Source of the DNA: an uncultured Bacteroidales bacterium | GTDB taxonomy: Bacteria > Bacteroidota > Bacteroidia > Bacteroidales > Paludibacteraceae | DNA: 56,480 nt | Direction of reading: 5' to 3' | Assembly (NCBI GenBank): GCA_902798965.1 | Contig: CADBYS010000018.1 | Location: 1-56,480 of the forward strand | Part shown: one piece after another, positions 27,266 through 36,504 of the stretch | Layout: each line of letters begins with the position of its first letter | Numbering within the stretch: position 1 is the first letter of the stretch | Position numbers and translations under genes: made by a program | Notes under the pieces: generated by a model | Told to the model about the DNA's origin: nothing | The model's database searches: none | Seen by the model: only the letters and a program-made list of their open reading frames with translations

Positions 27266-30200
27266 TTATTGAGTTACTTGTATCAATTGGTTCGGGAATG
27301 CATACCACAACCAACCTTCGACGTGCTTATAGCCCATCTTCTTGAGAGCTGTCATGTAGTCGCGTACCTGGTAGATATATCCCGGGCGTTGTATGTTCGT
27401 GAACTTGTAATCAAGCACGATGGCATGGTCACCCTTAATCATCACGCGGTCGGGGCGTATGACTGCAGTCGGGGACAGGATAGCCGCCTCTCGCATCAGT
27501 TGCCACGATCCGTCGAACCAATGCTGCATCAAAGGATTGGCGAATGCGCTGTGTATAAGTTCGTTGATCTGCGCAAATTGTTCATCATTGTCAATAAGTC
27601 CCTGCTGGCGATATGAGTCGATAACCTGTCGGGCTTCATCGGCGCGAACGATATGCGCAAATATATCGTGACACAGCAGGCCGAAATCCGTTTGTGCCGT
27701 TTGGCTGTCGGCGTTGGCGGCATCGAGCATATACTGAGTGGACTCTTGCGATTGGCGGAAATACAGCAGGGAGCCATCGCTGTAAATTTGTGCGCTGACC
27801 GATTCGGCATTCATGTAATCGAACAAACCTGCTCCTCCGTGACTTTTCGCCTGATTGATATGAGGCTCGGTACCAACGGAAAAATCAAGACAGGTCTGCC
27901 CACTCTCGGCGAATGCCGACAACGCTCCACGCAGGTGGGTGTAATCGAGCAAGGATGCAGCCACGGTGGGAAAACCTTCGGCGTGCTTGACTGCATCAAT
28001 CAGCGCAAAAACAAACAGATTGTCAGCTGCACGGGTTAGAGCCACATATAGTAAGTTGTAATTATCTATGAGTTGCGCTTCATGTTCACTTTTGTATGCC
28101 AAGTAATATGGTGACTTGTCACCGGTAAGGCACAGCTTGGTATTTTGAGATACGGGGATATATGGCAAGCTGCAGCCTGAAACGCGTATGGATTCCGACC
28201 AAAGAATATCATCATGCCTGTCATGTTCGGTATACCAACCTGCATCCAGCAGGATGACTGTCTTCCCCTCCAGGCCTTTAGAACTGTGTATGGTCATCAA
28301 TCGTATGGCATCACTGCTGCTATCACCGGAAATGGATGCTTCGTGCATTGTATCATCCCAATACTGCAATAAGGTCGCCACATCGCTGCCATACGTGGCT
28401 ATGAATGCTTGCAACTGATCCATGAAGCAATTGACATACGCCACATCATCGCCCTGATAGTATCCCTGCTCGCATCCGATAAGTTGCAACAGGTGTTGCG
28501 CGCAAGCATACAAAGGTTCAAATTTGTCGATTAGACCGATGCTCTCTATCACATCATTTCCCCGATGCAACCGTATGAACTCCGCAGCGGCCTGACTGCC
28601 TGTATGCATATATCGCAACGCTTCGATAAGCAGTAGAACTATGGTACAGGACTCCAGCCGGAAGGAGTCACGTGATACCATTGGCGTACGATTAAGCAAG
28701 GGATATTTATCACCCTGTTCGCGGCAGAAATTTACCCACTGCTGTATCTCATTATTAAATCGTGCGAGCACCAATATATCCTGCGGACGTTCACCTTGGC
28801 CGAGCAGTTGCTCAATGGTGCCGCATATATCAGCCCACAGGGTTTGCTGCTGCATATTTCTCACCAGTTGTTCTACGCCCAGTTTGGTTGCCGTACGCTT
28901 TTCGTAGTATGGATAGAACCTGCAACGCACATAGCCGCCCGGATGTTTGTCGGTTCGATAGAAATCGCTTATGTTGGGCATCTGACCGCCGTTTGCTGCG
29001 GCTATTGACAATTCGCCGTACAAAGCCTGTCCTATCGGTCGGTTGTCGTCGGTGGAAACGGGTATCTGCAAGTTAGGCTGCTGTGCTACGTACTGCATCA
29101 CACCGAGGTTGAATGCTACCACATGTTCGCGGCTGCGCTGGTTGCGTATCAGCGGTTGGGTCTTTGGGTTGAAAGCATGGGTCAGTTGCGTCTTGCCCAG
29201 CCCTTCCATAATCTGCCAATTGCCGTTACGGAACCGATATATACTCTGCTTGGTATCTCCCACAATCAGAATTGTTTGCTCCGGTACGGCTACCAACTCC
29301 TGTATCAGATGCAGGAACACGCTCCATTGTAGCAGACTGGTATCCTGGAACTCATCCATCATGATATGGCGATATCGTATGCCTGCCTTCTCGAGAATAA
29401 AGTCAGCGTCTCCTGGCTGCAAGGCCTCGGCCAGCGTGATAGCCGTATCGGCGAGCAGCGCGGTGTTAGTACGGATCAGCGAGCGTTGTATGCAATCGTC
29501 CAAAGCACGCATCAGACGCATATCGTTCAGATAAGTAAGCGAACAGGTCGTTTGCCAATATACGAGTCGCATCTCATCGCACGCCTCTTGCAAGGCTCGG
29601 AGCTGAGGTTCAGCCATGATGGTTTCTCTGCCGTTGTCCGTGGCGCCTCGGAAGAGTTTGTCGTTATCCATCGATTTGGGGTCGGTGGCGGATTTGTACA
29701 TATTATCAATGGCGCTCCTGGCATCTCGCCCCTTGGTATAAGGCACCTTGGCATCCAAATCGTTTTTGGCTTGCACAGCCAAGGGCTTAAACTGCTCCAG
29801 GGCGGCTGTACGCTTGGCATATAGGGCTTTGCGGTATTCGGTTATGCGCCGCGTATCCAGATCCAAACCGCTAACCGCAGCCTGCCTACCGGCATCTGCT
29901 GCCATCTGATGCACCTGCACACTTTCTTTGTACAGCTGCAATGCAATGCGAATGAGGTTCTCACGAATATCCCAGTTCTTGCTTTCGCTTATGCACTGCT
30001 TTACATACTCATATATGGTACGTCGGTTCTCTGCAGATAGACCACAGTACGCAGTGCTTGACGAATCAGCCAGTTCGCTCGTAAGCATCATATCCACCGC
30101 CGCTGTGATGACTTGCTCAGCATCCAGATTGATTGCGAAATCAGCGGTACGGTTGATAGCTTTAGCCATTCCTCGGATAAGCTGTTGCAGAAACGAGTCT

Positions 30201-30547
30201 ATGGTAGTAACCGAGAAGTTGTCGTAGTCCTGTAATATGGCATACAGGTTCGCTTGGGCACGGGATTGCAACACCTCGTCAGAAACATCTTCTTGGCGAA
30301 TCATAAACTCCTTTACCTTGCTTAGGAACTCTTTCTCACCGCCCTGAGAGATGCCTAAAAGATAGGTAAGGATACGCTCCTTCATTTCAGCCGTAGCGGC
30401 ATTGGTAAAAGTAACCGCCAGTATATTGCGATAACTCTCACCACTCAGCAGCATGGCAATATAGTACGCTGCCAACGTGAACGTTTTGCCGGTTCCCGCC
30501 GATGCTCTGCATACAATTAACGGATGTTGTTTGTCAATAGCACTCAT
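27266..30547 (-). CDS. AddA-like UvrD/Rep helicase-nuclease
   Basis: 1093 residues when started at 30547 (MSAIDKQHPL). The longer ORF to 30586 is rejected since it includes the -7 element at 30576-30583. UvrD-type motifs in order: Walker A ASAGTGKTFTL, MDEFQDTS, GDTKQSIYRFRNGNW, MTIHSSKGLEGKTV and LYVALTRAADN. A C-terminal PD-(D/E)XK-like LDYKFTNI follows. It is the helicase subunit of the double-strand-break repair complex with the downstream AddB-like protein. Its promoter is divergent from that of the lipid kinase gene. Confidence 0.9.
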   Translation of the reverse strand: MSAIDKQHPLIVCRASAGTGKTFTLAAYYIAMLLSGESYRNILAVTFTNAATAEMKERILTYLLGISQGGEKEFLSKVKEFMIRQEDVSDEVLQSRAQANLYAILQDYDNFSVTTIDSFLQQLIRGMAKAINRTADFAINLDAEQVITAAVDMMLTSELADSSSTAYCGLSAENRRTIYEYVKQCISESKNWDIRENLIRIALQLYKESVQVHQMAADAGRQAAVSGLDLDTRRITEYRKALYAKRTAALEQFKPLAVQAKNDLDAKVPYTKGRDARSAIDNMYKSATDPKSMDNDKLFRGATDNGRETIMAEPQLRALQEACDEMRLVYWQTTCSLTYLNDMRLMRALDDCIQRSLIRTNTALLADTAITLAEALQPGDADFILEKAGIRYRHIMMDEFQDTSLLQWSVFLHLIQELVAVPEQTILIVGDTKQSIYRFRNGNWQIMEGLGKTQLTHAFNPKTQPLIRNQRSREHVVAFNLGVMQYVAQQPNLQIPVSTDDNRPIGQALYGELSIAAANGGQMPNISDFYRTDKHPGGYVRCRFYPYYEKRTATKLGVEQLVRNMQQQTLWADICGTIEQLLGQGERPQDILVLARFNNEIQQWVNFCREQGDKYPLLNRTPMVSRDSFRLESCTIVLLLIEALRYMHTGSQAAAEFIRLHRGNDVIESIGLIDKFEPLYACAQHLLQLIGCEQGYYQGDDVAYVNCFMDQLQAFIATYGSDVATLLQYWDDTMHEASISGDSSSDAIRLMTIHSSKGLEGKTVILLDAGWYTEHDRHDDILWSESIRVSGCSLPYIPVSQNTKLCLTGDKSPYYLAYKSEHEAQLIDNYNLLYVALTRAADNLFVFALIDAVKHAEGFPTVAASLLDYTHLRGALSAFAESGQTCLDFSVGTEPHINQAKSHGGAGLFDYMNAESVSAQIYSDGSLLYFRQSQESTQYMLDAANADSQTAQTDFGLLCHDIFAHIVRADEARQVIDSYRQQGLIDNDEQFAQINELIHSAFANPLMQHWFDGSWQLMREAAILSPTAVIRPDRVMIKGDHAIVLDYKFTNIQRPGYIYQVRDYMTALKKMGYKHVEGWLWYAFPNQLIQVTQ

Positions 30548-30575
30548 CTTTTCTTGATAAATTATACGATTTGCG

Positions 30576-30607
30576 CAAAGATACAAAAAAAAAATGACAT
30601 TTGCAAA
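30576..30607 (-). promoter_or_regulatory. Promoter of the AddA/AddB-like operon
   Basis: Minus strand: TTTG (30607-30604), 20 bases, TATCTTTG (30583-30576). It sets the AddA start at 30547. Confidence 0.85.
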
Positions 30608-30654
30608 TATTTCTTCAAAAAAATTTCATAATTTTGCAAAAAAATAGTGCATTA

Positions 30655-30686
30655 TTTGCAAATATGGGATTTTTTTTGTACCTTTG
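30655..30686 (+). promoter_or_regulatory. Promoter of the lipid kinase gene
   Basis: TTTG at 30655-30658, 20 bases, TACCTTTG at 30679-30686. The leader is about 60 nt. Confidence 0.85.
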
Positions 30687-30754
30687 CATGCTCTAACGGA
30701 AGAAAAAGTGCCAATATGGGTGCTTTCACACCCTTAGGCGAGTAACGTGGACAG

Positions 30755-31648
30755 ATGAAACGAATAGCATTTATCATCAACCCCATATCAGGCAATCGTA
30801 CAGCGCAACAGCTCAAAGACCGTTTGCCGGAACTGGTTCAGCGCCATTTGGATGCCTCCGTATGGTCTGCAAGCATATTGCACACGGCGTATGCCGGTCA
30901 TGCAAAGGAGTTGGCAGTGCAAATGTCGGAAGCGGGTTATGATGCAGTTGTTGCCGTTGGGGGCGACGGTACGGTTAGCGAAGTGGCAAGCGGCCTGCGC
31001 GATACCCGCACAGCGATGGGGATATTGCCTATGGGTAGCGGCAATGGGTTGGCTCGACATCTGGGCATTCCGCTGCAAACAGAATCTGCCATTAGATTAC
31101 TCAATCGGTGTACTGTACAACAAGTGGATTACGGCTTGGCGAACGAGCAACTGTTCGTATGCAGTTGCGGTACCGGGTTAGATGCTGTAGTAGCAGATCA
31201 GTTTGCCAAGAGCGGTAAACGAGGATTCGTGACGTACATACGTAATACCATACGATTGCTTTTTACGTATCATCCGCAGCAGTATCGTCTGACAGGCAAA
31301 GGCATGGATATCAACAGGCGTGCATTTCTCATCACCTTTGCCAATGCCAACCAATGGGGAAATGGAGCGCTCATCGCACCGCGAGCCGATATACAGGACG
31401 GGCTGATGGATATTATGATTATGTCGCCGCACGCTCTATGGGGGAGTTTGGGATTGGCTATACGGCTATTTGCCGGCACCATTGACCGCAGCAGGCTGAT
31501 GACAATGCATCGAGCTGATGAGGTAAACTTGATACGCGAACAAGTTGCGCCCTTCCATATCGACGGCGATCCGGTAGAAATGCCCAAAGACATCCACATA
31601 CGGATTGTTCGAGGCGGATTACGCGTGTTGGTGGCGGCTGATTGCTGA
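30755..31648 (+). CDS. Diacylglycerol/sphingosine kinase-like lipid kinase (YegS/DagK family)
   Basis: A 297-residue cytoplasmic or membrane-associated kinase. Seen directly: NPISGN near the start, the nucleotide-binding GGDGTVSEV (about residues 69-77) and GSGNGLARHLGIP (about 98-110). The C-terminal beta-sandwich ends in FHIDGDPVEM, typical of the DAGK catalytic family. It phosphorylates a lipid such as diacylglycerol or, in Bacteroidetes, possibly a sphingoid base or dihydroceramide; the substrate cannot be read from the sequence. It is monocistronic, with its own promoter and another promoter 50 bases after its end. Confidence 0.9.
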   Translation: MKRIAFIINPISGNRTAQQLKDRLPELVQRHLDASVWSASILHTAYAGHAKELAVQMSEAGYDAVVAVGGDGTVSEVASGLRDTRTAMGILPMGSGNGLARHLGIPLQTESAIRLLNRCTVQQVDYGLANEQLFVCSCGTGLDAVVADQFAKSGKRGFVTYIRNTIRLLFTYHPQQYRLTGKGMDINRRAFLITFANANQWGNGALIAPRADIQDGLMDIMIMSPHALWGSLGLAIRLFAGTIDRSRLMTMHRADEVNLIREQVAPFHIDGDPVEMPKDIHIRIVRGGLRVLVAADC

Positions 31649-31694
31649 CTCGGGTTGGAGGATATACATATTTTTGAGAAAATATGCATGCAAA

Positions 31695-31726
31695 TTTGCA
31701 AATGTCAAAATTTTTTTGTAACTTTG
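31695..31726 (+). promoter_or_regulatory. Promoter of holB
   Basis: TTTG at 31695-31698, 20 bases, TAACTTTG at 31719-31726. A second TAACTTTGCAG copy stands at 31795-31805 without a matching -33. Between them a small hairpin CCCCG-CTTCAA-CGGGG sits at 31769-31782. Confidence 0.8.
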
Positions 31727-31828
31727 CAGCCGCAAAAGTTATAACCCCTTTCCCCGTGGCGGTTTTTCCCCGCTTCAACGGGGACAACCTAGTGTAACTT
31801 TGCAGGCTGATTGGAATGGCAATTACAT

Positions 31829-32974
31829 ATGCTTCTTAAAGATGTTATAGGTCAGGACGCTGTTAAGCGTGAGATGCGTCACCTTGTGCAACAAGGGCGC
31901 ATTCCTCATGCCATGTTGCTATCCGGTGTGTCGGGAACAGGCAAACTGCCGTTGGCGCTTGCTTTTGCCCAATATATAGCATGCAAACATCGCACAGAGT
32001 CGGATGCATGCGGCGTATGTCCCACCTGTATGCAGTACAGCAAGTTGCAACACCCCGACCTGCATTTTGCTTTTCCTATCGTTAAAGTGGACAAGGGGGC
32101 TGAGGTATGCGATGATTATCTGAACGATTTCAGGTCAATGCTCTTGGCTGATCCATATTGCGATGCTGCCGACTGGACGAAGCAGATGAACGCCGAGAAG
32201 AAGCAGAGTCTGATCTACGAGCGTGAGAGCAGTGAGATACAGCGCAAGCTTTCACTCAAGTCGTTCGACGACGGCTACAAGGTGATGATTGTTTGGCAGC
32301 CGGAGAAGATGCATATTGCTTGCGCCAACAAACTGCTCAAACTGCTGGAGGAGCCACCGGCACGCACGTTATTCTTGTTTGTAAGCGAACACCCGGAGCA
32401 GATGTTGCCCACTATTATCTCCCGATTGCGGCCTTTGCCTGTGCCGCGCCTATCGGAGCAAGAGATAGTGGATGCTATCGGGAGGATGCACCCGGAGATC
32501 AGCCGGCAACAGGCGGCAGACGCTGCCCGATTGGCGGGTGGTAGTTATCGCGAAGCATTACGAATATTGGATGCCGAGGATAGTGCCAAGCAACTGTTTG
32601 CCGAGTTTCAGCAACTGATGCGCAATGCATGGCTCGTAGGCGTTAAGAAGAATTACGAGGCGCTGCAAAGCCTGAACGAGTGGTCGCAGGAGATGGCCAA
32701 ACAACCGCGCGAACGGCAAAGCGCATTCTTGCAATTCGCGCAACGGCTCATACGCGAGAACTTCATATACAACTACGGAGAAGCGGCGCTGAACTACGAG
32801 ACAAGCGAGGAGCAGAACTTCTCCGTGAAGTTCGCACCGTTCATCAACGAGCGGAATGTGGAAGAACTGACCGAACAGTTCGCACAAGCTGAAGCACAAA
32901 TAATGCAGAATGCCAACTCACGGATAGTGCTCTTTGACCTGTGCCTGCAGTGCATAGTACTTATCAAAAAATAA
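31829..32974 (+). CDS. holB: DNA polymerase III subunit delta'
   Basis: The clamp-loader subunit, 381 residues when started at MLLKDVIGQDAVK (31829); an upstream ATG at 31811 would add six residues. It shows the AAA+ clamp-loader pattern HAMLLSGVSGTGK, then CGVCPTCMQYSKLQHPDLH with a zinc-binding cysteine set, and KLLKLLEEPPARTLFLF. SRLRPLPVPRLS carries the SRC/arginine-finger-like region. A ricT-like gene follows after 60 bases, the order often found in Bacteroidetes and Firmicutes (holB, then a PSP1 protein). Confidence 0.9.
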   Translation: MLLKDVIGQDAVKREMRHLVQQGRIPHAMLLSGVSGTGKLPLALAFAQYIACKHRTESDACGVCPTCMQYSKLQHPDLHFAFPIVKVDKGAEVCDDYLNDFRSMLLADPYCDAADWTKQMNAEKKQSLIYERESSEIQRKLSLKSFDDGYKVMIVWQPEKMHIACANKLLKLLEEPPARTLFLFVSEHPEQMLPTIISRLRPLPVPRLSEQEIVDAIGRMHPEISRQQAADAARLAGGSYREALRILDAEDSAKQLFAEFQQLMRNAWLVGVKKNYEALQSLNEWSQEMAKQPRERQSAFLQFAQRLIRENFIYNYGEAALNYETSEEQNFSVKFAPFINERNVEELTEQFAQAEAQIMQNANSRIVLFDLCLQCIVLIKK

Positions 32975-33034
32975 CCGACTAAACGGTAAAGCAAAGGAAT
33001 TAATATTGACCCAATGGTAAATGATTAAACGATT

Positions 33035-34216
33035 ATGAAGCCGGAATTTGTATTAGACAACGAATCAGGACGATATACCGAAAAGTCATACCGACGTAAC
33101 TCGGCGCATATGTTGCCGGTTACCGACTATCTGTCCGACCTGCCGGAAACGATAGCCGTAACCGAGATGGTGGAAGTGCAATTCAAGAATACCCGCAAAG
33201 GTTACTACCGCAACAGCGAGCATCTGCGTCTGGAGAAAGGTATGGTAGTGGCTGTGGAAGGCAACCCCGGACATGATGTGGGCGAAGTGACGCTGGTAGG
33301 CCAACTCGTTATTCCTCAGATGCGTAAGAACCGCATTGATGTGGAGAACTTCGAGGCACGGACTATCTACCGCCTGGCTACCGAAGCGGATATCAAGCGC
33401 GCGGAAGAGGCACATGCCCTGGAACACGAAACGATGATCAAGGCACGCAAGATTGCCAAGGATATGCAGCTCGAAATGAAGATCGGCGATGTGGAGTACC
33501 AGGGCGACGGCTCAAAAGCCATCTTCTACTATATTGCCGACGGACGAGTGGATTTCCGTCAACTGATCAAGGTATATGCCGAGACTTTCCGCATCCGTAT
33601 CGAGATGAAGCAGATCGGTGCGCGACAGGAAGCCGGACGCATAGGCGGTACCGGTCCTTGTGGGCGCGAACTGTGTTGCTCCACATGGATGACGCGATTC
33701 ACATCAGTAGGAACTGGAGCAGCACGCTTGCAGAACCTGTCGCTCAATCCGCAGAAACTGGCCGGGCAATGCGCCAAACTCAAGTGCTGCCTCAACTACG
33801 AGATTCCCACCTACGAGGAAGCTGTAGGCAAACTGCCTGACCGACGCATACCGCTCGAAACGCAGCTGGCAACCTACTACGTCTTTGCCACCGATCCGCT
33901 CCGCGGTACTGTTACTTATTCTACCGACCAGCGGCAGGCCGTTAACCTCGAGATAGTCACTTCCGAACGTGCCAAAGCCATCATCGAGATGAACCGACGC
34001 GGAGAAAAACCCGCAGATCTGGGTGGTATACATACCACCATCGAAGGATCGGAAGTGGGTTATGCCAATGTAGTCGGGCAAGACGATGTTCATCGTTTCG
34101 ACCGCAAGCATGGCAAAGGCGATAACCGCAACCGCAACGACCGCAGGAACAACCATACGCATAACGATCGAAACCCACGTCAAGACAATAATCGCGACCA
34201 ACGTCGTGAACGATAG
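33035..34216 (+). CDS. ricT: PSP1-domain protein, RicT/YaaT-like
   Basis: 393 residues. The central PSP1 domain (about residues 95-250) carries GTGPCGRELCCSTWM and AKLKCCLNYE, the conserved cysteine clusters of RicT/YaaT. In Bacillus these bind an iron-sulphur cluster and act with RicA and RicF in RNA processing. The C-terminus is a low-complexity Arg/Asn/His/Asp tail (DRRNNHTHNDRNPRQDNNRD), suggesting RNA contact or disorder. The gene is 60 bases after holB and 16 bases before gldH. The role in Bacteroidetes is not established. Confidence 0.88.
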   Translation: MKPEFVLDNESGRYTEKSYRRNSAHMLPVTDYLSDLPETIAVTEMVEVQFKNTRKGYYRNSEHLRLEKGMVVAVEGNPGHDVGEVTLVGQLVIPQMRKNRIDVENFEARTIYRLATEADIKRAEEAHALEHETMIKARKIAKDMQLEMKIGDVEYQGDGSKAIFYYIADGRVDFRQLIKVYAETFRIRIEMKQIGARQEAGRIGGTGPCGRELCCSTWMTRFTSVGTGAARLQNLSLNPQKLAGQCAKLKCCLNYEIPTYEEAVGKLPDRRIPLETQLATYYVFATDPLRGTVTYSTDQRQAVNLEIVTSERAKAIIEMNRRGEKPADLGGIHTTIEGSEVGYANVVGQDDVHRFDRKHGKGDNRNRNDRRNNHTHNDRNPRQDNNRDQRRER

Positions 34217-34232
34217 CCCGCCATTTGACAAT

Positions 34233-34709
34233 ATGAAAAAAATACTCTACATAGCCCTCTGCTTGCCACTCTTGCTGGTTTCATGCAGCCATGACATAGT
34301 CAGCAGTGACTATCGTGACCTGCAGGAGGAAGGTTGGGCAATGACCGATACCGTACAGTTGTCGGTACTCGTGCCGGATTCTACGCAAGCATATGACTTG
34401 ACGCTTATCCTGCGTCACACCGATACATATAACTATCAGAACTTGTGGCTTTTCGTCAGCTCATCGGATTCGTTGTGTCCCATCCTTCGCGACACGGTTC
34501 AAGCATGCCTGGCCGATGACCGGGGACGATGGTTGGGCACGCGAGCAGGGAGGTACTTTAGCGGATTTGTGACTATGGAGAAAGAGACCACATTCCCTCA
34601 GGCAGGGTCATACACATTTTTGATTGTGCACGGTATGCGCGACTCAATTATTCAAGGCATAGCCGACATCGGCTTGGAATTACGCAAACACGATTATGGG
34701 AAAGAATAA
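34233..34709 (+). CDS. gldH: Gliding-motility-type lipoprotein GldH
   Basis: 158 residues when started at MKKILYIALC (34233); the longer ORF from 34086 lies inside ricT and is not used. The lipobox is LLVSC. The domain is the GldH type (VQLSVLVPDSTQAYDLTLIL, QNLWLFVSSSDSL). GldH occurs in non-gliding Bacteroidales too and lies beside ricT and trmB in many of them. Its role outside gliding is unclear. Its end overlaps the start of trmB by 14 bases. Confidence 0.85.
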   Translation: MKKILYIALCLPLLLVSCSHDIVSSDYRDLQEEGWAMTDTVQLSVLVPDSTQAYDLTLILRHTDTYNYQNLWLFVSSSDSLCPILRDTVQACLADDRGRWLGTRAGRYFSGFVTMEKETTFPQAGSYTFLIVHGMRDSIIQGIADIGLELRKHDYGKE

Positions 34710-35481
34710 ACTCAAGAAATTTGCCGAGATGGCTGAGATGCCCTGCGTCTTCCAATGCGGGGCAAGGGAGATGTTACAGGACTCACCCGTGCTCGCTATG
34801 CGAGGTGCGTGGTGCTCGTCGTTTTTCCACAATGATCATCCTTTGCTGCTCGAGCTCGGCTGCGGTCATGGAGATTACACGGTAGGCTTAGCGCGCGTAT
34901 ATCATGACACAAATTATATAGGCGTGGATATCAAGGGCGCACGGATGTGGCAGGGAGCCAAGCAAGCTACGCAGGAAGGACTGACCAATGTGGCGTTCCT
35001 TAGAACGAACATAGAGTTACTACCTCATTTCTTCGCCTCTGACGAAGTGGATGGCTTATGGATCACCTTCCCTGACCCGCAGATGAAGAAAGCTACCAAA
35101 CGACTCACATCCACCTGGTTCATGGAGCGTTATCGCCAACTGTTGCGCGACGGGGCGACTATCCATCTCAAGACCGACAGCCCCTTTCTCTACACCTACA
35201 CCCGCGAAATGATCCGGCTGAATCATCTGCCCTTGCTCTGCGACACCGATGACTTGTATGGGAAGCTGTCAGCAATCAGCAATCAGCAGTCAGTTCTTTT
35301 AGAAGATGCACGCCGCTTACAGACCCACTACGAGCACCAATGGCTTGAGCGCGGTCTGACCATCAAGTACCTGGCATGGCAACTGCCCAAGCAAGGAACA
35401 CTCACGGAACCTGATATCGAAATAGAAAAAGACACTTATCGTTCTTACGGTCGAAATTATGTATCCCAAGCAAATCATTGA
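34696..35481 (+). CDS. trmB: tRNA (guanine-N7-)-methyltransferase TrmB
   Basis: 261 residues. The SAM-binding motif is LELGCGHGDYTVGLA. The TrmB signature is WITFPDPQMKKATKRLTS, followed by HLKTDSPFLYTYT. It makes m7G46 in tRNA. Near residue 193 the sequence AISNQQS comes from a short 7-mer tandem repeat (35268-35297) in a surface loop. The gene overlaps gldH upstream by 14 bases and mrp downstream by 23 bases, so translation is probably coupled. Confidence 0.93.
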   Translation: MGKNKLKKFAEMAEMPCVFQCGAREMLQDSPVLAMRGAWCSSFFHNDHPLLLELGCGHGDYTVGLARVYHDTNYIGVDIKGARMWQGAKQATQEGLTNVAFLRTNIELLPHFFASDEVDGLWITFPDPQMKKATKRLTSTWFMERYRQLLRDGATIHLKTDSPFLYTYTREMIRLNHLPLLCDTDDLYGKLSAISNQQSVLLEDARRLQTHYEHQWLERGLTIKYLAWQLPKQGTLTEPDIEIEKDTYRSYGRNYVSQANH

Positions 35482-36496
35482 CGCCCTGCAACATGTCCGC
35501 TATCCGGGCAATGGCATGAATCTGATCGAAGCCGGCATGCTCGAAGATGACATCCGCATCTCCGGTCTTGAGGTATCCTTCTCGCTCATCTTCGACAAGG
35601 ATACCGACCCTTTCCAACGTTCTGTTCTGAAAGCCGCTGAGGTAGCAGTACAGACGTATGCCGAGCCTAACGCCGTGGTGCATATCCATAGCAAGTACCG
35701 CAAACAGGCACAGGCAGAAGCTGGCGCGGAAGAGCGCTCGCTACAAGCCAAGCATATCATCGCCATCCACTCCGGCAAAGGAGGAGTGGGCAAATCCACC
35801 GTGGCGGTTAACCTGGCCGTGGCACTTGCGCAAAGAGGCTTGCGGGTCGGATTGCTGGATGCGGATATTCATGGACCAAGCGTGCCCAAGATGTTCCACG
35901 TCGAGGATGCACGGCCTGTGGCGGATACCGTCAACGGTCGTGACCTGATAGTACCCATCGAGCAGTATGGCGTGAAGATGCTCTCCATTGGATTCTTTGT
36001 GGATGTGCAGTCGGCTGTAGTGTGGCGCGGAGGAATGGCTTCCAATGCCATCAAGCAACTCATCAACGATGCCGAGTGGGGCGAACTGGATTATTTCCTT
36101 ATCGATCTGCCTCCCGGCACGTCGGATATCCATCTCACACTCATCCAAACCCTGCAACTCACAGGAGCAATCGTGGTAACAACGCCACAGGATGTGGCGC
36201 TCGTAGATGCACGCAAGGGAGTGGATATGTTCCTCAATGATAAGGTGAACGTGCCCGTACTCGGACTAATAGAGAATATGTCGTACTTCACGCCGGCTGA
36301 GCTGCCCGACAACAAGTATTACATCTTCGGTCAAGGAGGTGGTAGGCGCTTGGCGGAAGAGTTGCATCTTCCTTTGCTCGGCGAAGTGCCGCTCGTGCAA
36401 TCCATCCGCGAGGGGGGAGATCAAGGCACACCTATCGTCCTGCAGCCCGGTCATCCTGCGGCACGGATCTTCGAGCGCATCGCCGAACAGTTGTAA
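35459..36496 (+). CDS. mrp: Mrp/NBP35-type iron-sulphur carrier ATPase
   Basis: 345 residues. The N-terminal MIP18/DUF59-like domain (about residues 1-90) is followed by the P-loop HSGKGGVGKSTVAVNLAVAL (about 102-121), LLDADIHGPSVPKMF and IDLPPGTSDIHLT. It is an ApbC/Mrp scaffold or carrier for Fe-S clusters. The C-terminal CxxC seen in many Mrp proteins is absent here (ENMSYFTPAELPDNKYY instead), as is common in Bacteroidetes homologues. It is the last gene of the ricT-gldH-trmB-mrp run, and its end lies 8 bases from the convergent asparaginase gene. Confidence 0.92.
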   Translation: MYPKQIIDALQHVRYPGNGMNLIEAGMLEDDIRISGLEVSFSLIFDKDTDPFQRSVLKAAEVAVQTYAEPNAVVHIHSKYRKQAQAEAGAEERSLQAKHIIAIHSGKGGVGKSTVAVNLAVALAQRGLRVGLLDADIHGPSVPKMFHVEDARPVADTVNGRDLIVPIEQYGVKMLSIGFFVDVQSAVVWRGGMASNAIKQLINDAEWGELDYFLIDLPPGTSDIHLTLIQTLQLTGAIVVTTPQDVALVDARKGVDMFLNDKVNVPVLGLIENMSYFTPAELPDNKYYIFGQGGGRRLAEELHLPLLGEVPLVQSIREGGDQGTPIVLQPGHPAARIFERIAEQL

Positions 36497-36504
36497 GGTA
36501 TTTG

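Noticed and set aside
33658-33840. Small plus-strand frame within ricT
   Set aside because: It is an out-of-frame shadow across the conserved cysteine motifs of RicT.
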